Positions 8,311 through 16,536 of a stretch of 49,886 nt of DNA are shown piece after piece (within the stretch, counting starts at the first letter, position 1; each line of letters opens with the position of its first letter). Source of the DNA: Dyadobacter jiangsuensis (GTDB taxonomy: Bacteria > Bacteroidota > Bacteroidia > Cytophagales > Spirosomataceae); NCBI RefSeq assembly GCF_003014695.1, contig NZ_PYAS01000028.1, forward strand, positions 1 through 49,886, written 5' to 3'. The notes beneath the pieces are model-generated. The model saw only the letters and a list, made by a program, of their open reading frames with translations, did no database searches and was not told where the DNA came from. Made by a program: the position numbers and the translations under genes.

Positions 8311-9329
8311 TAATCTTCCAGAATATTGGCCATAAATGTACTCTTCGTCCCGATCGCCACAAGCAGCAAGGTAACCGCCCAGTAGAGATAAACGCGGTAG
8401 TAATCCTTCACATCACGCGACAGTACATCACGCGATTTTACTTTTTCGAGCTGGTCGATCTGTTTGAAAACCGTTTCCAGCGTCGTGTTATCGGTAGCAC
8501 GAAAATACTTCCCGTTACCGATTCCCGCAATATTTTGCAGTTCGCCTTCATCCATTAATGCTCCTGCATTGGCTGTGGTATCTGCTTTCGATATTTTTTT
8601 CGGCCTTCCCACTGAAATCGTGTAAACCTTCACCCCGAATGCATTCGCGAGCTGCGCGGAGGTCGTCGGGCCGAGGTTACCGGATGTATTATCTCCATCG
8701 CTAATCAGAATCGCCACTTTGCTCTCGCCGGGCGTATCGCGCATGCGGTTCACGGCCACCGCCAATGCACTGCCAATCGCCGTTCCGGGCGTGGGAATGA
8801 GGCTTGGGTTAACCTCGTCGAGAAAACCATATAATAGTTCGTAGTCAGTCGTGAGCGGGCAGAGCGATACGGCTTCCCCTGCGAACACGATCAGCCCAAT
8901 ACGGTCCTGCAACCTGCCTTTGATAAACTGCCGTGCCATTCGCTTGGCCGCTTCGAGGCGGTTAGGGCTCAGGTCCTTTTCAATCATCGAATCCGAAATA
9001 TCCAGCAGCAGCACAATGTCGATGCCTTCGGAATACTGGTCTTTCCGCTCCGAAACCACTTGCGGCCTTGCCAAAGCGACCAGAATAAGGCAAATCGCCA
9101 GGCCCACGCAGATAGGCTGTACAAACCGCAGCAATGTGAGCCAGCTGCGAAAACCTGTGACCGACGTGTACGTAATCGTCAATCGCTGCTTATGCTTGCG
9201 GTGCAATGCGTTCCTCAGCCAAAACAGGAAAGGTACCAGCGGCAGCAAATAGAGGAAATAGGGATATACCCACTCATACGACCTCAGCGTGCTGTACCCA
9301 AACCATTCCAGTGAAAACCAGTTTTCCAT
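8310..9329 (-). CDS. BatA-like VWA domain membrane protein
   Basis: A 339-residue protein with hydrophobic segments near residues 22-40 and 66-85, then a von Willebrand A domain, then a C-terminal membrane helix (YLYWAVTLLLVAIG). The MIDAS metal site is intact: DISDS near residue 109, a Thr in PTPGTAIGSAL, and ISDGDNTSG. This is the architecture of BatA from the Bacteroides aerotolerance operon. It lies downstream of a DUF58 gene, as in Bat operons, but the usual BatB, BatC and BatD genes are absent and rnhB follows instead. A role in envelope stress or chaperone-like work with a MoxR ATPase is inference. Confidence 0.85.
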   Translation of the reverse strand: MENWFSLEWFGYSTLRSYEWVYPYFLYLLPLVPFLFWLRNALHRKHKQRLTITYTSVTGFRSWLTLLRFVQPICVGLAICLILVALARPQVVSERKDQYSEGIDIVLLLDISDSMIEKDLSPNRLEAAKRMARQFIKGRLQDRIGLIVFAGEAVSLCPLTTDYELLYGFLDEVNPSLIPTPGTAIGSALAVAVNRMRDTPGESKVAILISDGDNTSGNLGPTTSAQLANAFGVKVYTISVGRPKKISKADTTANAGALMDEGELQNIAGIGNGKYFRATDNTTLETVFKQIDQLEKVKSRDVLSRDVKDYYRVYLYWAVTLLLVAIGTKSTFMANILED

Positions 9330-9341
9330 TCAATGTCCGGG

Positions 9342-10268
9342 TTATGCGACGGGGCTGTCCAATACAAACTTTCTTTTGGCCCGGTACAAACGCGTGGCGC
9401 CCGTTTTGAGCACTTCCAGGTATGTCTCCATATTCCCCGAACGGCCTTGTCCGTACACGATACTGTCCATGTTTTTCAATGCATCAGCCAGTTCGTCGTC
9501 GGGCATATTATCAATAATTTCTCTTGTGGTGTAAGTCGCAAACGGCTTTTTCTCCAATCTTTCGAGATAGTTTTTCCAAATAATAATCGCCTTTTCGGCA
9601 TCCTTGATATTCCCTTTCTCCCGTGCGCTGCGCATGAGACGGTTGAAGGACCGCACGTATTCCAAATGCCGGCGCTGCAATTTGAGCAGCTGCCATTGCT
9701 TGTAAATATCACGCCCGAAAACCCAGTAAATGCTTCCCACCACGCCGATAATCAAAGCGACAGACCCGATCAGCATGGAAAAATTGAACTCACGGCTCAG
9801 CGCGGCCAGCGTCGTTTCTTCCTTCAAGACGGGCTTTTTACTCAGATCTATATTATTGCTCTTAATAAGTAAAACGGAGTCGGGCGTAGTGAAAACGGCC
9901 GTGCAATCCTTTTTTTGGAATACAAAAACAGGCAACCGCAGCTTCTGCACCTTGGATACGTCGAAAGAAATGAGGTGGTAAACCGCGCTATCGAGCGTGC
10001 CCCGGCTATCGGTACTCGACACGAAGGTTCTTTGAGATACCAGTTCAAAAGGTGAGAAATCGTAGGTGCTATCCGGGAAGAAAATCTCGGATTCGGGGCT
10101 GTGGCGCACGCTGAGAGAGAAATAAACGGGCTTGCCTACTTCCACGCTGTCCGTCTGGAAAATGCCTTTGGGAGCGATCCGCTGTTTGCGCGCGTCTCTT
10201 GCGATGCCCGAAAAACACAGCAAAAACCCTATTGCTACCGAAAAGATTACCTGAAAAACCCTAGCCAT
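9342..10268 (-). CDS. Conserved membrane protein of the Bat-like cluster
   Basis: A 308-residue protein with a signal peptide (residues 1-23, VIFSVAIGFLLCFSGIARD), a periplasmic beta-rich domain, one transmembrane helix near residues 163-185 (MLIGSVALIIGVVGSIYWVF) and a cytoplasmic helical tail rich in Lys, Arg and Glu. No domain is certain from sequence. The position between DUF58 and BatA-like genes and the architecture recall BatD/DUF4381-type proteins that accompany VWA proteins. It overlaps the DUF58 gene by eight bases and precedes the VWA gene by 12 bases, so all belong to one transcription unit. Confidence 0.75.
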   Translation of the reverse strand: MARVFQVIFSVAIGFLLCFSGIARDARKQRIAPKGIFQTDSVEVGKPVYFSLSVRHSPESEIFFPDSTYDFSPFELVSQRTFVSSTDSRGTLDSAVYHLISFDVSKVQKLRLPVFVFQKKDCTAVFTTPDSVLLIKSNNIDLSKKPVLKEETTLAALSREFNFSMLIGSVALIIGVVGSIYWVFGRDIYKQWQLLKLQRRHLEYVRSFNRLMRSAREKGNIKDAEKAIIIWKNYLERLEKKPFATYTTREIIDNMPDDELADALKNMDSIVYGQGRSGNMETYLEVLKTGATRLYRAKRKFVLDSPVA

Positions 10269-11154
10269 TGGATGGTGCCGAACTTTTGGTGTAACGCCTC
10301 ACCTTAAACAAATGGATCAATGCCGGCACATAATCCTCCTGGGTATTGATGGAAATATAGTCGGCGCGGTTCTGGTGGCACAGCCGTTGGAGCTCGGCAC
10401 TTCTTTTTCCGAAGCGATTGGCCATTTCCTCTCGGTACTGGCGCGACGAAGTATTGACCCACACGGTAGTTTTCTTCTCGGCATCGTAAAGCGGGATAAT
10501 GCCTAATCCGGGCAGATTCACCTCCCTCGAATCGTACAAATGGATCACGATCAGATCGTGCTTGCGGGCGAGGGCTTTGAGGTTATGCTGGTAGTTGTTG
10601 TCGATAAAATCGGAGATCAGGAATATCAGGCTGCGGCGGCGGAGCACGTTCAACGCTACCAGAATAGCCTCGGCAATATTGGTTTTGGTGGATTCGGGAA
10701 CGAGCTTGTAAAGCTCCGAAATGAGGCCGTAGCCGTGCTTCATACCGTCCGACGGGCGAATGTAGCGCTCGTTTTTATCCGAAAAACAGAGCAAACCCAC
10801 ACGACTAGCTTCCTGAATGGCAGAAAGCGTGAGCACTCCGCATATTTCCTTCGCAATATCGATTTTGAGCTTCTTGATCTCCCCTACCTGCTGCGACGCG
10901 CTCACGTCGAGCATGAAGAAGGCCGTCTGCTCCTTATCCTCTTTGAAAATCTTGACAAACGTACCGTGGCCTTTCGCAGAAGTGTTCCAGTCGATGGCGC
11001 GCACGTCGTCACCGTACTGGTACAGGCGCAGGTCATCGAATTCCAGGCCGGACCCTTTGAACACCGAATGGAAATTGCCGTGACGTTCACTCGTCACCGC
11101 TTTTCGCATCCGGATTTCATACTTCCTTAACTTTCCCAGGAACTGCTCAAACAT
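10261..11154 (-). CDS. DUF58 domain-containing protein
   Basis: A 297-residue cytoplasmic DUF58 protein. The hallmark segment GSGLEFDDLRLYQYGDDVRAIDWNTSA is present (positions about 30-57), followed by a VWA-like fold with a DxSxS-type site (FMLDVSASQQ) and LIFLISDFID. DUF58 proteins normally pair with MoxR AAA ATPases and VWA proteins. No MoxR gene is present here: upstream is a divergent lipoprotein gene. A TATCTTTG -7 box on this strand lies at 11202-11209. Confidence 0.9.
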   Translation of the reverse strand: MFEQFLGKLRKYEIRMRKAVTSERHGNFHSVFKGSGLEFDDLRLYQYGDDVRAIDWNTSAKGHGTFVKIFKEDKEQTAFFMLDVSASQQVGEIKKLKIDIAKEICGVLTLSAIQEASRVGLLCFSDKNERYIRPSDGMKHGYGLISELYKLVPESTKTNIAEAILVALNVLRRRSLIFLISDFIDNNYQHNLKALARKHDLIVIHLYDSREVNLPGLGIIPLYDAEKKTTVWVNTSSRQYREEMANRFGKRSAELQRLCHQNRADYISINTQEDYVPALIHLFKVRRYTKSSAPSNG

Positions 11155-11201
11155 AAGTTTTGCAAAAAAATCACCACCTTTGTCGTCTGGTGTACCTAAA
11201 A

Positions 11202-11209
11202 CAAAGATA
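11202..11209 (-). promoter_or_regulatory. -7 promoter box for the DUF58 operon
   Basis: TATCTTTG on the minus strand matches TAnnTTTG about 50 bases before the DUF58 start. I do not see a clear -33 partner, so this is a partial promoter call. Confidence 0.45.
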
Positions 11210-11238
11210 GGTATTTTGATAGTAAGCTACGCCCTGCG

Positions 11239-11598
11239 ATGAAATTCACGACCGGTATAAGCCTCCTGGCCCTTTTTATGCTTCTGTTTTCGGCCTGTTC
11301 CGAAGACGAGACGCCACCTAAAGGGACATTATCCGAGGAGAAAATGGCCACGATTCTGACCGACATCCACCTGGCTGAGTCGCGCGTGAACCGCTTGCAG
11401 CTGAAATCGCTCGATTCGTCGCTCATGATTTTCAACCGTTTGAAAAGTGATATCTGGAAAAAACACCAGGTTGATACGACAGCGTACCGTGAAAGCTACT
11501 CTTACTACATGAGCCATCCCGAACGCATGACGACCATTTACGAAAAAGTGAATAAGAAAATTGAGGATCGGGAGAAAAATAACAATATTAAGCTCTGA
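11239..11598 (+). CDS. DUF4296 lipoprotein
   Basis: A 119-residue exported lipoprotein. The signal peptide ends in a lipobox (LLFSAC, Cys near residue 20). The mature part contains the DUF4296 pattern: LSEEKMATILTDIHLAESRV, then DSSLMIFNRLKSDIWKKHQVDTTAYRESYSYYMSHPERMTTIYEKV. Members occur in Bacteroidota and have no known function. It ends 55 bases before a polyprenol-phosphate-mannose-synthase-like gene, and the two may be co-transcribed. Confidence 0.85.
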   Translation: MKFTTGISLLALFMLLFSACSEDETPPKGTLSEEKMATILTDIHLAESRVNRLQLKSLDSSLMIFNRLKSDIWKKHQVDTTAYRESYSYYMSHPERMTTIYEKVNKKIEDREKNNNIKL

Positions 11599-11653
11599 AA
11601 ATTTCGTATCGCGCTCTATACTACGCATTTAACTTCTAAACTGGACAATTTCT

Positions 11654-12415
11654 GTGAACGATTGCATTGTAGTTATCCCTACCTACAACGAACTTGAAAA
11701 TGTTGAAGCCATCATCCGGAAGGTTTTTAGCCTCAATCATCCGTTTGATCTGTTGATCATAGACGACGGGTCGCCGGATGGCACCGCAGGGGTTGTCAAG
11801 GAGTTAATGAAGGAATTTTCGGGCCTTCACCTTGTAGAAAGAAAGGGAAAACTGGGCCTGGGTACGGCTTACATCCACGGCTTCAAATGGGCGCTCGAAA
11901 AAGGATATAATTATATTTTTGAAATGGATGCCGACTTCTCGCATCCGCCCGAGGACCTGGTGCGCTTGTACAATGCGTGTGCGAACGAAGGCCACGATGT
12001 AGCGATCGGCTCACGGTATATTACTGGGGTAAATGTGGTGAACTGGCCGATCAACCGTGTACTGATGTCCTATTTCGCGGGGTACTATGTGCGGATGATC
12101 ACCGGAATGCCGATCATGGACCCTACGGCCGGCTTCATTTGCTACACCGCCAAAGTGCTGAACACGATTAACCTCGACAATATCCGTTTCATCGGTTACG
12201 CATTCCAGATCGAGATGAAGTTCAACTCCTGGAAATACGGTTTCAGCATTACCGAGGTGCCTATCATCTTCACCGACCGCACCAAAGGCGCCTCAAAAAT
12301 GTCGAAAGGCATTTTCAAGGAAGCCATCTTTGGTGTGATCACGTTGAAACTCAACAGTTATTTCAAAAGGTATATTCCTAAGCATTCAGCTCAGAAATTG
12401 CCAGCCAACTCATAA
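11654..12415 (+). CDS. Polyprenol monophosphomannose synthase-like GT2
   Basis: A 253-residue family 2 glycosyltransferase of the DPM1 type, expected to transfer mannose or a related sugar from a nucleotide donor to polyprenyl phosphate on the cytoplasmic membrane face. Motifs are VVIPTYNELENVE, LLIIDDGSPDGTAG, GLGTAYIHGFKWAL and the donor-metal motif EMDADFSHPPED. It lacks the C-terminal membrane helices of some relatives. The start is a GTG at 11654. Its 3' end overlaps the convergent M20 amidohydrolase gene by 38 bases. Lipid-linked sugars of this type feed GT-C transferases such as those at 29846-32355, which is inference. Confidence 0.88.
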   Translation: MNDCIVVIPTYNELENVEAIIRKVFSLNHPFDLLIIDDGSPDGTAGVVKELMKEFSGLHLVERKGKLGLGTAYIHGFKWALEKGYNYIFEMDADFSHPPEDLVRLYNACANEGHDVAIGSRYITGVNVVNWPINRVLMSYFAGYYVRMITGMPIMDPTAGFICYTAKVLNTINLDNIRFIGYAFQIEMKFNSWKYGFSITEVPIIFTDRTKGASKMSKGIFKEAIFGVITLKLNSYFKRYIPKHSAQKLPANS

Positions 12416-13571
12416 GGCCGGTCGAAATTTCGAGTGCGCTTTCGTCGATATCGAATGTAGGTGTGTGCACGCCGGAGATAATGCCGCGTGCCTCATTGCG
12501 CGTTCCCAGGCGGTAGAAGCAAGAGTCGACTACCTGTGAGTAGAATGCGAAATCTTCGCCGGCCATCCAGAGGTCGAGGTCGATGACGTTTTCGGCACCC
12601 ATGTAGCCTACGGCGGCTGTTCTGGTACGGCGTGTAAGTTCCGGATGGTTTTTCAGGAATGGATAACCTTTCACGATCTCGAATTCGCAGCTTCCGCCCA
12701 TGCCTTCAGCAATGCTTTCAGCCATTTTCTTCATGCGGCGCAGGCCGTCCTCACGCCATTCCTCGTCCATGCAACGCCAGGTTCCCTGAATGGTTACCTC
12801 GTTTGGAATCACATTGGTAACGCCATCGGCAATAAAACGACCGAATGACAGTACCGAAGGGTTCGCCGGGTTGCGGTTGCGGCTGATGATCTGCTGCAAT
12901 GCCACGATAATATGCGATGCCATCAGCACTGGGTCTACCAGCTGATGTGGTGCTGCCGCGTGGCCCCCTTTACCTTTCACTGTTAAATACAGCTCATCTG
13001 TGCTCGCCATATACATGCCCTCGCGGAAGCCGATTTTGCCCACCGGAATATTCGGTGCCACGTGCTGGCCTACCATACTCGCAGGGCGCGGGTTTTCCAA
13101 TACCCCTTCCTTGATCATCAACGAAGCTCCGCCCGGTGCTTTTTCCTCCGCCGGTTGAAACACCAGTTTGATTGTCCCTTCGAATTCCTCGCGCAACGTG
13201 TGCAGGATACGCGCCGTGCCCAGGAGCGACGACGTGTGTACGTCGTGCCCGCAAGCGTGCATCACGCCCGGAACCTTCGATTTATAAGGAACATCATTCG
13301 CTTCGAGGATCGGCAATGCATCCATATCGGCGCGCAGGCCGACGATTTTTTTGCCCGGGTTGCGTCCTTCGATGATCGCGACCACGCCCGTTCCGGCAAC
13401 GCCTTCTTCGGGTTGAAGACCAATTGCTGTGAGTTCCGATGCAACGTATTTCGCCGTTTTGAACTCTTCAAATGATAACTCGGGGTTGCTGTGCAAATGA
13501 TGGCGGTGGGCAATGATGTCTTGCGACTGATCCTTGGCAAGCGCTTTGATTTTTTCCTGAAGCTGGGACAT
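12378..13571 (-). CDS. M20 family amidohydrolase
   Basis: A 397-residue zinc-dependent hydrolase of the M20D type (N-acyl-amino-acid, IAA-amino-acid or hippurate hydrolase-like). Visible motifs are AHRHHLHSNPELSFEE, VGLRADMDALPI, the metal-binding HACGHDVHTSSLLG, FQPAEEKAPGGASLM and GKGGHAAAPH in the lid domain. There is no signal peptide, so it is probably cytoplasmic. The natural substrate cannot be read from sequence. A CAAAGGTA on the plus strand (13609-13616) gives a TACCTTTG -7 box upstream of its start. Confidence 0.9.
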   Translation of the reverse strand: MSQLQEKIKALAKDQSQDIIAHRHHLHSNPELSFEEFKTAKYVASELTAIGLQPEEGVAGTGVVAIIEGRNPGKKIVGLRADMDALPILEANDVPYKSKVPGVMHACGHDVHTSSLLGTARILHTLREEFEGTIKLVFQPAEEKAPGGASLMIKEGVLENPRPASMVGQHVAPNIPVGKIGFREGMYMASTDELYLTVKGKGGHAAAPHQLVDPVLMASHIIVALQQIISRNRNPANPSVLSFGRFIADGVTNVIPNEVTIQGTWRCMDEEWREDGLRRMKKMAESIAEGMGGSCEFEIVKGYPFLKNHPELTRRTRTAAVGYMGAENVIDLDLWMAGEDFAFYSQVVDSCFYRLGTRNEARGIISGVHTPTFDIDESALEISTGLMSWLAISELNA

Positions 13572-13608
13572 GATATTGAAGTACTACGGGTTGTCTTTAC
13601 AAAACATT

Positions 13609-13616
13609 CAAAGGTA
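13609..13616 (-). promoter_or_regulatory. -7 promoter box of the M20 amidohydrolase
   Basis: TACCTTTG on the minus strand, a perfect TAnnTTTG match 38 bases before the start codon. No clear -33 element is visible. Confidence 0.5.
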
Positions 13617-13718
13617 ATAATAAAAAAATGGCGTGGTATCGTTACCATACAACCAAAAACACATCGCCCATTTGCTAAGAACGCGGCGGCCTTTGGCTGG
13701 TGTTCCAAAGAAAAAGGG

Positions 13719-13726
13719 TAATTTTG
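13719..13726 (+). promoter_or_regulatory. -7 promoter box of the methyltransferase gene
   Basis: TAATTTTG matches TAnnTTTG 31 bases before the ATG at 13757. A TTTG at 13692-13695 is a possible but slightly distant -33 element. Confidence 0.5.
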
Positions 13727-13756
13727 ACCAGATATGAATCAATCAGACACGCAAAA

Positions 13757-14638
13757 ATGAATCAACAGGAGTTTTTAGAATCATTGGTTTGTCCACGCAC
13801 AGGAACCCCTTTAACCATAGCCGAAGACGGCAAATCTCTCAAAAGCGAAGACGGCACAGTTTATGAAGTAGGCGATACAGGCATCGTCAACATGCTGTAT
13901 CCCAAAGAATTGCTACCCGAAGATGCCCGCGAACAATATTTGTACGACCAGGCTTTCCTTCGCTATGACCGCGGCGTTTCCTGGGTTTTCGAAACCCTGA
14001 ACCATTCCGACGAGGCTGCTACCCGCCGCTTTTTCATTGATCTGATGGAGCTGAAACCCGGTATGAAGGCTCTCGAAGTAGGTGCCGGAACCGGTAAGGA
14101 TTCTGCATTGATTCTGGACAAGGTAAGACCCGGCGGAACCGCTGTTCTCTCCGATCTTTCGCCTAACATGCTGAAACTGGCGCAGGAAAAGCTCGTTACC
14201 GACGACCTGAACGTGCATTATTTCCTCGGAAACGGCTCTTACCTGCCTTTCCCGGACGATACTTTCGACGCTGTGTTCCATTTCGGCGGCATTAACACTT
14301 TCTCTGAGCGCAAACGCGCATTCGATGAGCTGACCCGCGTCGTGAAACCGGGTGGAAAAGTGGTAGTAGGTGATGAAAGCGTAGCCCCGTGGCTTCGGAA
14401 TACCCCTACTTACGCTACTTTGCTGAAAGCTAACCCGCTGTTCCGCGCCGAAGTGCCGTTGGAAGATGTTCCGGCCAATATCGAGAACTTCAAGCTGCAT
14501 TATGTGTTCGGTAATGCGTTTTATGTGATGGAATACCGCGTAACCGCGAAGGCTCCGGAAGTGGATATCGATCTGCCGATCCCGGGCAAAGATTTCGTTG
14601 ATAACTGGCGCCTGCGTGCTGAAAAAGCAGTCGACTAA
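13757..14638 (+). CDS. SAM-dependent class I methyltransferase with Trm112-like N-terminus
   Basis: A 293-residue protein. Residues 1-50 (FLESLVCPRTGTPLTI ... VYEVGDTGIVNML) resemble a Trm112p-like domain without most zinc cysteines. The rest is a Rossmann methyltransferase: motif I ALEVGAGTGKDSAL, VLSDLSPNMLKLAQEK, PFPDDTFDAVFHFGG and RVVKPGGKVVVGDE. The ATG at 13757 is chosen over upstream in-frame codons because it fits the promoter box at 13719. It heads a co-directional five-gene cluster with glycan-type enzymes, so a sugar or lipid substrate is plausible but unproven. Confidence 0.85.
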   Translation: MNQQEFLESLVCPRTGTPLTIAEDGKSLKSEDGTVYEVGDTGIVNMLYPKELLPEDAREQYLYDQAFLRYDRGVSWVFETLNHSDEAATRRFFIDLMELKPGMKALEVGAGTGKDSALILDKVRPGGTAVLSDLSPNMLKLAQEKLVTDDLNVHYFLGNGSYLPFPDDTFDAVFHFGGINTFSERKRAFDELTRVVKPGGKVVVGDESVAPWLRNTPTYATLLKANPLFRAEVPLEDVPANIENFKLHYVFGNAFYVMEYRVTAKAPEVDIDLPIPGKDFVDNWRLRAEKAVD

Positions 14639-14678
14639 GCATTACGCCATTACTCAATACCAAAAATTCAACGTTCCA

Positions 14679-15614
14679 ATGTGGGTTAAAAAAGGAGTTA
14701 TTTATAAACCTGACGGCAGTCTGGCGCACAGTCAGAGCCATGCGCAGGTGCCATTTGCCTATAAACACAAGGATTTTCTAAGGATCTACTTTTCGACGAG
14801 GGACAACAGCACGCAATCGCGGCCGACGTTCATCGACGTGGATTACGACGATCCCAAAAAGATCCTCTACATACACGACAAGCCCGTGCTCGAACTCGGC
14901 GGCCCGGGTGAATACGACGAAACCGGCGCTATGCCTGCCTGGTTTGTCGACCGCCCAAACGGCGACATCTGGCTCTACTACACCGGCTGGAACCGCACCT
15001 GGAATTCCTACCGACTTTCGATGGGTCTTTCGGTAAGTCAGGATGGTGGTCTCACGTTCAAAAAGATGTTCCGCGGCCCTATCATGGATCGCAGCATTCA
15101 AAACCCGCTTTGGGCTGCGCAGCCTTCCGTACTGATCGACGACGACGGTACCTGGCGTATGTGGTACATTTCGGGCCACAAATGCGAGATGATCCATGAC
15201 TATCCGGAGCCTTACTACCGCGCTCAATCAGCAACGTCAAAAGACGGTATCCACTGGGAAATCAGCGACATTCCGACATTGGATTTCGACGATTTCCTGC
15301 ATGCAGTAGGCCGCCCGAGCGTATTTAAGGAAGACGGTATTTACAAAATGTACTACTCCTACCGCCACTCCCGCGATTACCGCACCGACCGCAACCAGAG
15401 CTACCGCCTGGGTTACGCCGAATCGGCCGACGGTACCACCTGGGAACGCAAAGACCATTTGGTAGGCATCGCGAAATCCGACAACCCGGAGGATTTCGAC
15501 TACGAAATGATCGATTATGCCAATTTCTACCAGCACAACGGCAAGCGTTACCTGCTTTATAATGGTAATGGCTTCGGTGCGGCGGGCTTTGGCTACGCGG
15601 TTTGGGAAGATTAA
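14679..15614 (+). CDS. GH43/DUF377-like five-bladed beta-propeller protein
   Basis: A 311-residue protein without signal peptide. It has repeated propeller blades: PFAYKHKDFLRIYFSTRD, GDIWLYYTGW, WRMWYISGHK, DGIYKMYYSYRHS and GKRYLLYNGNGFG. This is the fold of GH43, GH32 and GH130 enzymes and of similar cytoplasmic proteins found in polysaccharide biosynthesis loci. The catalytic residues cannot be assigned, so it may be a hydrolase, phosphorylase, transferase or binding protein. The ATG at 14679 gives the typical MWVKKG-type start and lies 40 bases after the methyltransferase gene. Confidence 0.75.
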   Translation: MWVKKGVIYKPDGSLAHSQSHAQVPFAYKHKDFLRIYFSTRDNSTQSRPTFIDVDYDDPKKILYIHDKPVLELGGPGEYDETGAMPAWFVDRPNGDIWLYYTGWNRTWNSYRLSMGLSVSQDGGLTFKKMFRGPIMDRSIQNPLWAAQPSVLIDDDGTWRMWYISGHKCEMIHDYPEPYYRAQSATSKDGIHWEISDIPTLDFDDFLHAVGRPSVFKEDGIYKMYYSYRHSRDYRTDRNQSYRLGYAESADGTTWERKDHLVGIAKSDNPEDFDYEMIDYANFYQHNGKRYLLYNGNGFGAAGFGYAVWED

Positions 15615-15628
15615 TATTCTGAATCAAA

Positions 15629-15650
15629 CTGAGGCTAGTCATAACCTCAG
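15629..15650 (+). promoter_or_regulatory. Small hairpin after the GH43-like gene
   Basis: CTGAGG and CCTCAG form a 6-bp stem around a 10-base loop. No T-run follows, so it is not a standard intrinsic terminator. It precedes a TAATTTTG box at 15665-15672, suggesting that the next gene may have its own promoter. Confidence 0.35.
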
Positions 15651-15664
15651 CAACAATGGCGAGA

Positions 15665-15703
15665 TAATTTTGAAGAAATCACCATTAAATGTCACAAATG
15701 TGA
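15665..15703 (+). promoter_or_regulatory. Candidate promoter and TCACA-TGTGA palindrome before the PhyH gene
   Basis: TAATTTTG at 15665-15672 matches the -7 consensus. About 20 bases later TCACAAATGTGA (15692-15703) forms a palindrome with 5-base arms, eight bases before the start codon. This arrangement would suit a repressor site or a small RNA stem. No -33 element is evident. Confidence 0.4.
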
Positions 15704-15710
15704 TCGCACA

Positions 15711-16529
15711 ATGAGTACACTTCAGGAGCAGTTCAACCGCGATGGTTATGTCCTTTTGAGAAATTACCTCGACAAGGGCGTCATTAATGAAATATACAGC
15801 GAAGCCCGCAAGATTTTCGCGACGCAGATCAAGCGTGTAACCGGCAAAACCGTCGATATCGACGACCGTGATACCTTCGAAAATGCGATGTTCGAGTTTT
15901 TCGAAAAGGATTTTGAAGGCTTTGTCAGCACGGGTAAAACGGTTCAGCATTCATTCTCGCTGCACCGCCTGGGCGTCGATCCGGTAATCGAAAATCTGTT
16001 GAAAGACGTCGGCCTTTCGGCTCCGATTATCGGTGCGCGTGCCGCTATGCAGTTCAACAGCCGCTTTTTGTCGAAAGACGGCAGCAAACACTGGAAACTG
16101 GATGCACACCAGGACTGGCGTACCGGCCAGGGCTCGCTCGACAGCGCGGTGATCTGGTTCCCGATGGTGGATGCAGGCGCGGATATCGGCGCATTGCAGG
16201 TGATCCCGGGCAGCCACAAGGTCGGCTTGCAGGCTTCGTCGACTTCCGGTTATCAGGGAGGCATTACTGTTGAATTGAAAGATGAAGATTTTGTTCAGAC
16301 GGAATTCAAAGTCGGTGATATCCTGATCTTCTCGGCATTCCTGATCCACCAGTCGGGCAACAACATTACCAATAACATCCGCTGGTCGGTGCAGCTCCGC
16401 TACAACAACCTCGACGAACCAACCTTCATCGAGCGCGGCTACCCGATGGCGTACATTTACAAACCCGAAACAGAGCTCGTAACGCCGAACTTCCCAACGG
16501 TAGAGCAGCTGAAAGAGGTTTTTAGCTAA
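15711..16529 (+). CDS. Phytanoyl-CoA dioxygenase (PhyH) family protein
   Basis: A 272-residue Fe(II)/2-oxoglutarate-dependent oxygenase. The N-terminus EQFNRDGYVLLRNYLDK is typical of the family. The iron ligands are the HxD of DAHQDW and the distal His of FLIHQSGNN, followed by the Arg of RWSVQLRY that binds 2-oxoglutarate. Such enzymes hydroxylate lipids, sugars or natural products. Here the gene sits between a GH43-like gene and two glycosyltransferases (seven bases before the first), so a glycan or glycolipid substrate is likely; this is inference from context. Confidence 0.88.
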   Translation: MSTLQEQFNRDGYVLLRNYLDKGVINEIYSEARKIFATQIKRVTGKTVDIDDRDTFENAMFEFFEKDFEGFVSTGKTVQHSFSLHRLGVDPVIENLLKDVGLSAPIIGARAAMQFNSRFLSKDGSKHWKLDAHQDWRTGQGSLDSAVIWFPMVDAGADIGALQVIPGSHKVGLQASSTSGYQGGITVELKDEDFVQTEFKVGDILIFSAFLIHQSGNNITNNIRWSVQLRYNNLDEPTFIERGYPMAYIYKPETELVTPNFPTVEQLKEVFS

Positions 16530-16536
16530 AATTCGA

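Noticed and set aside
13913..14500. 195-aa minus-strand ORF
   Set aside because: Shadow of the methyltransferase gene in a GC-balanced region, without recognisable motifs.
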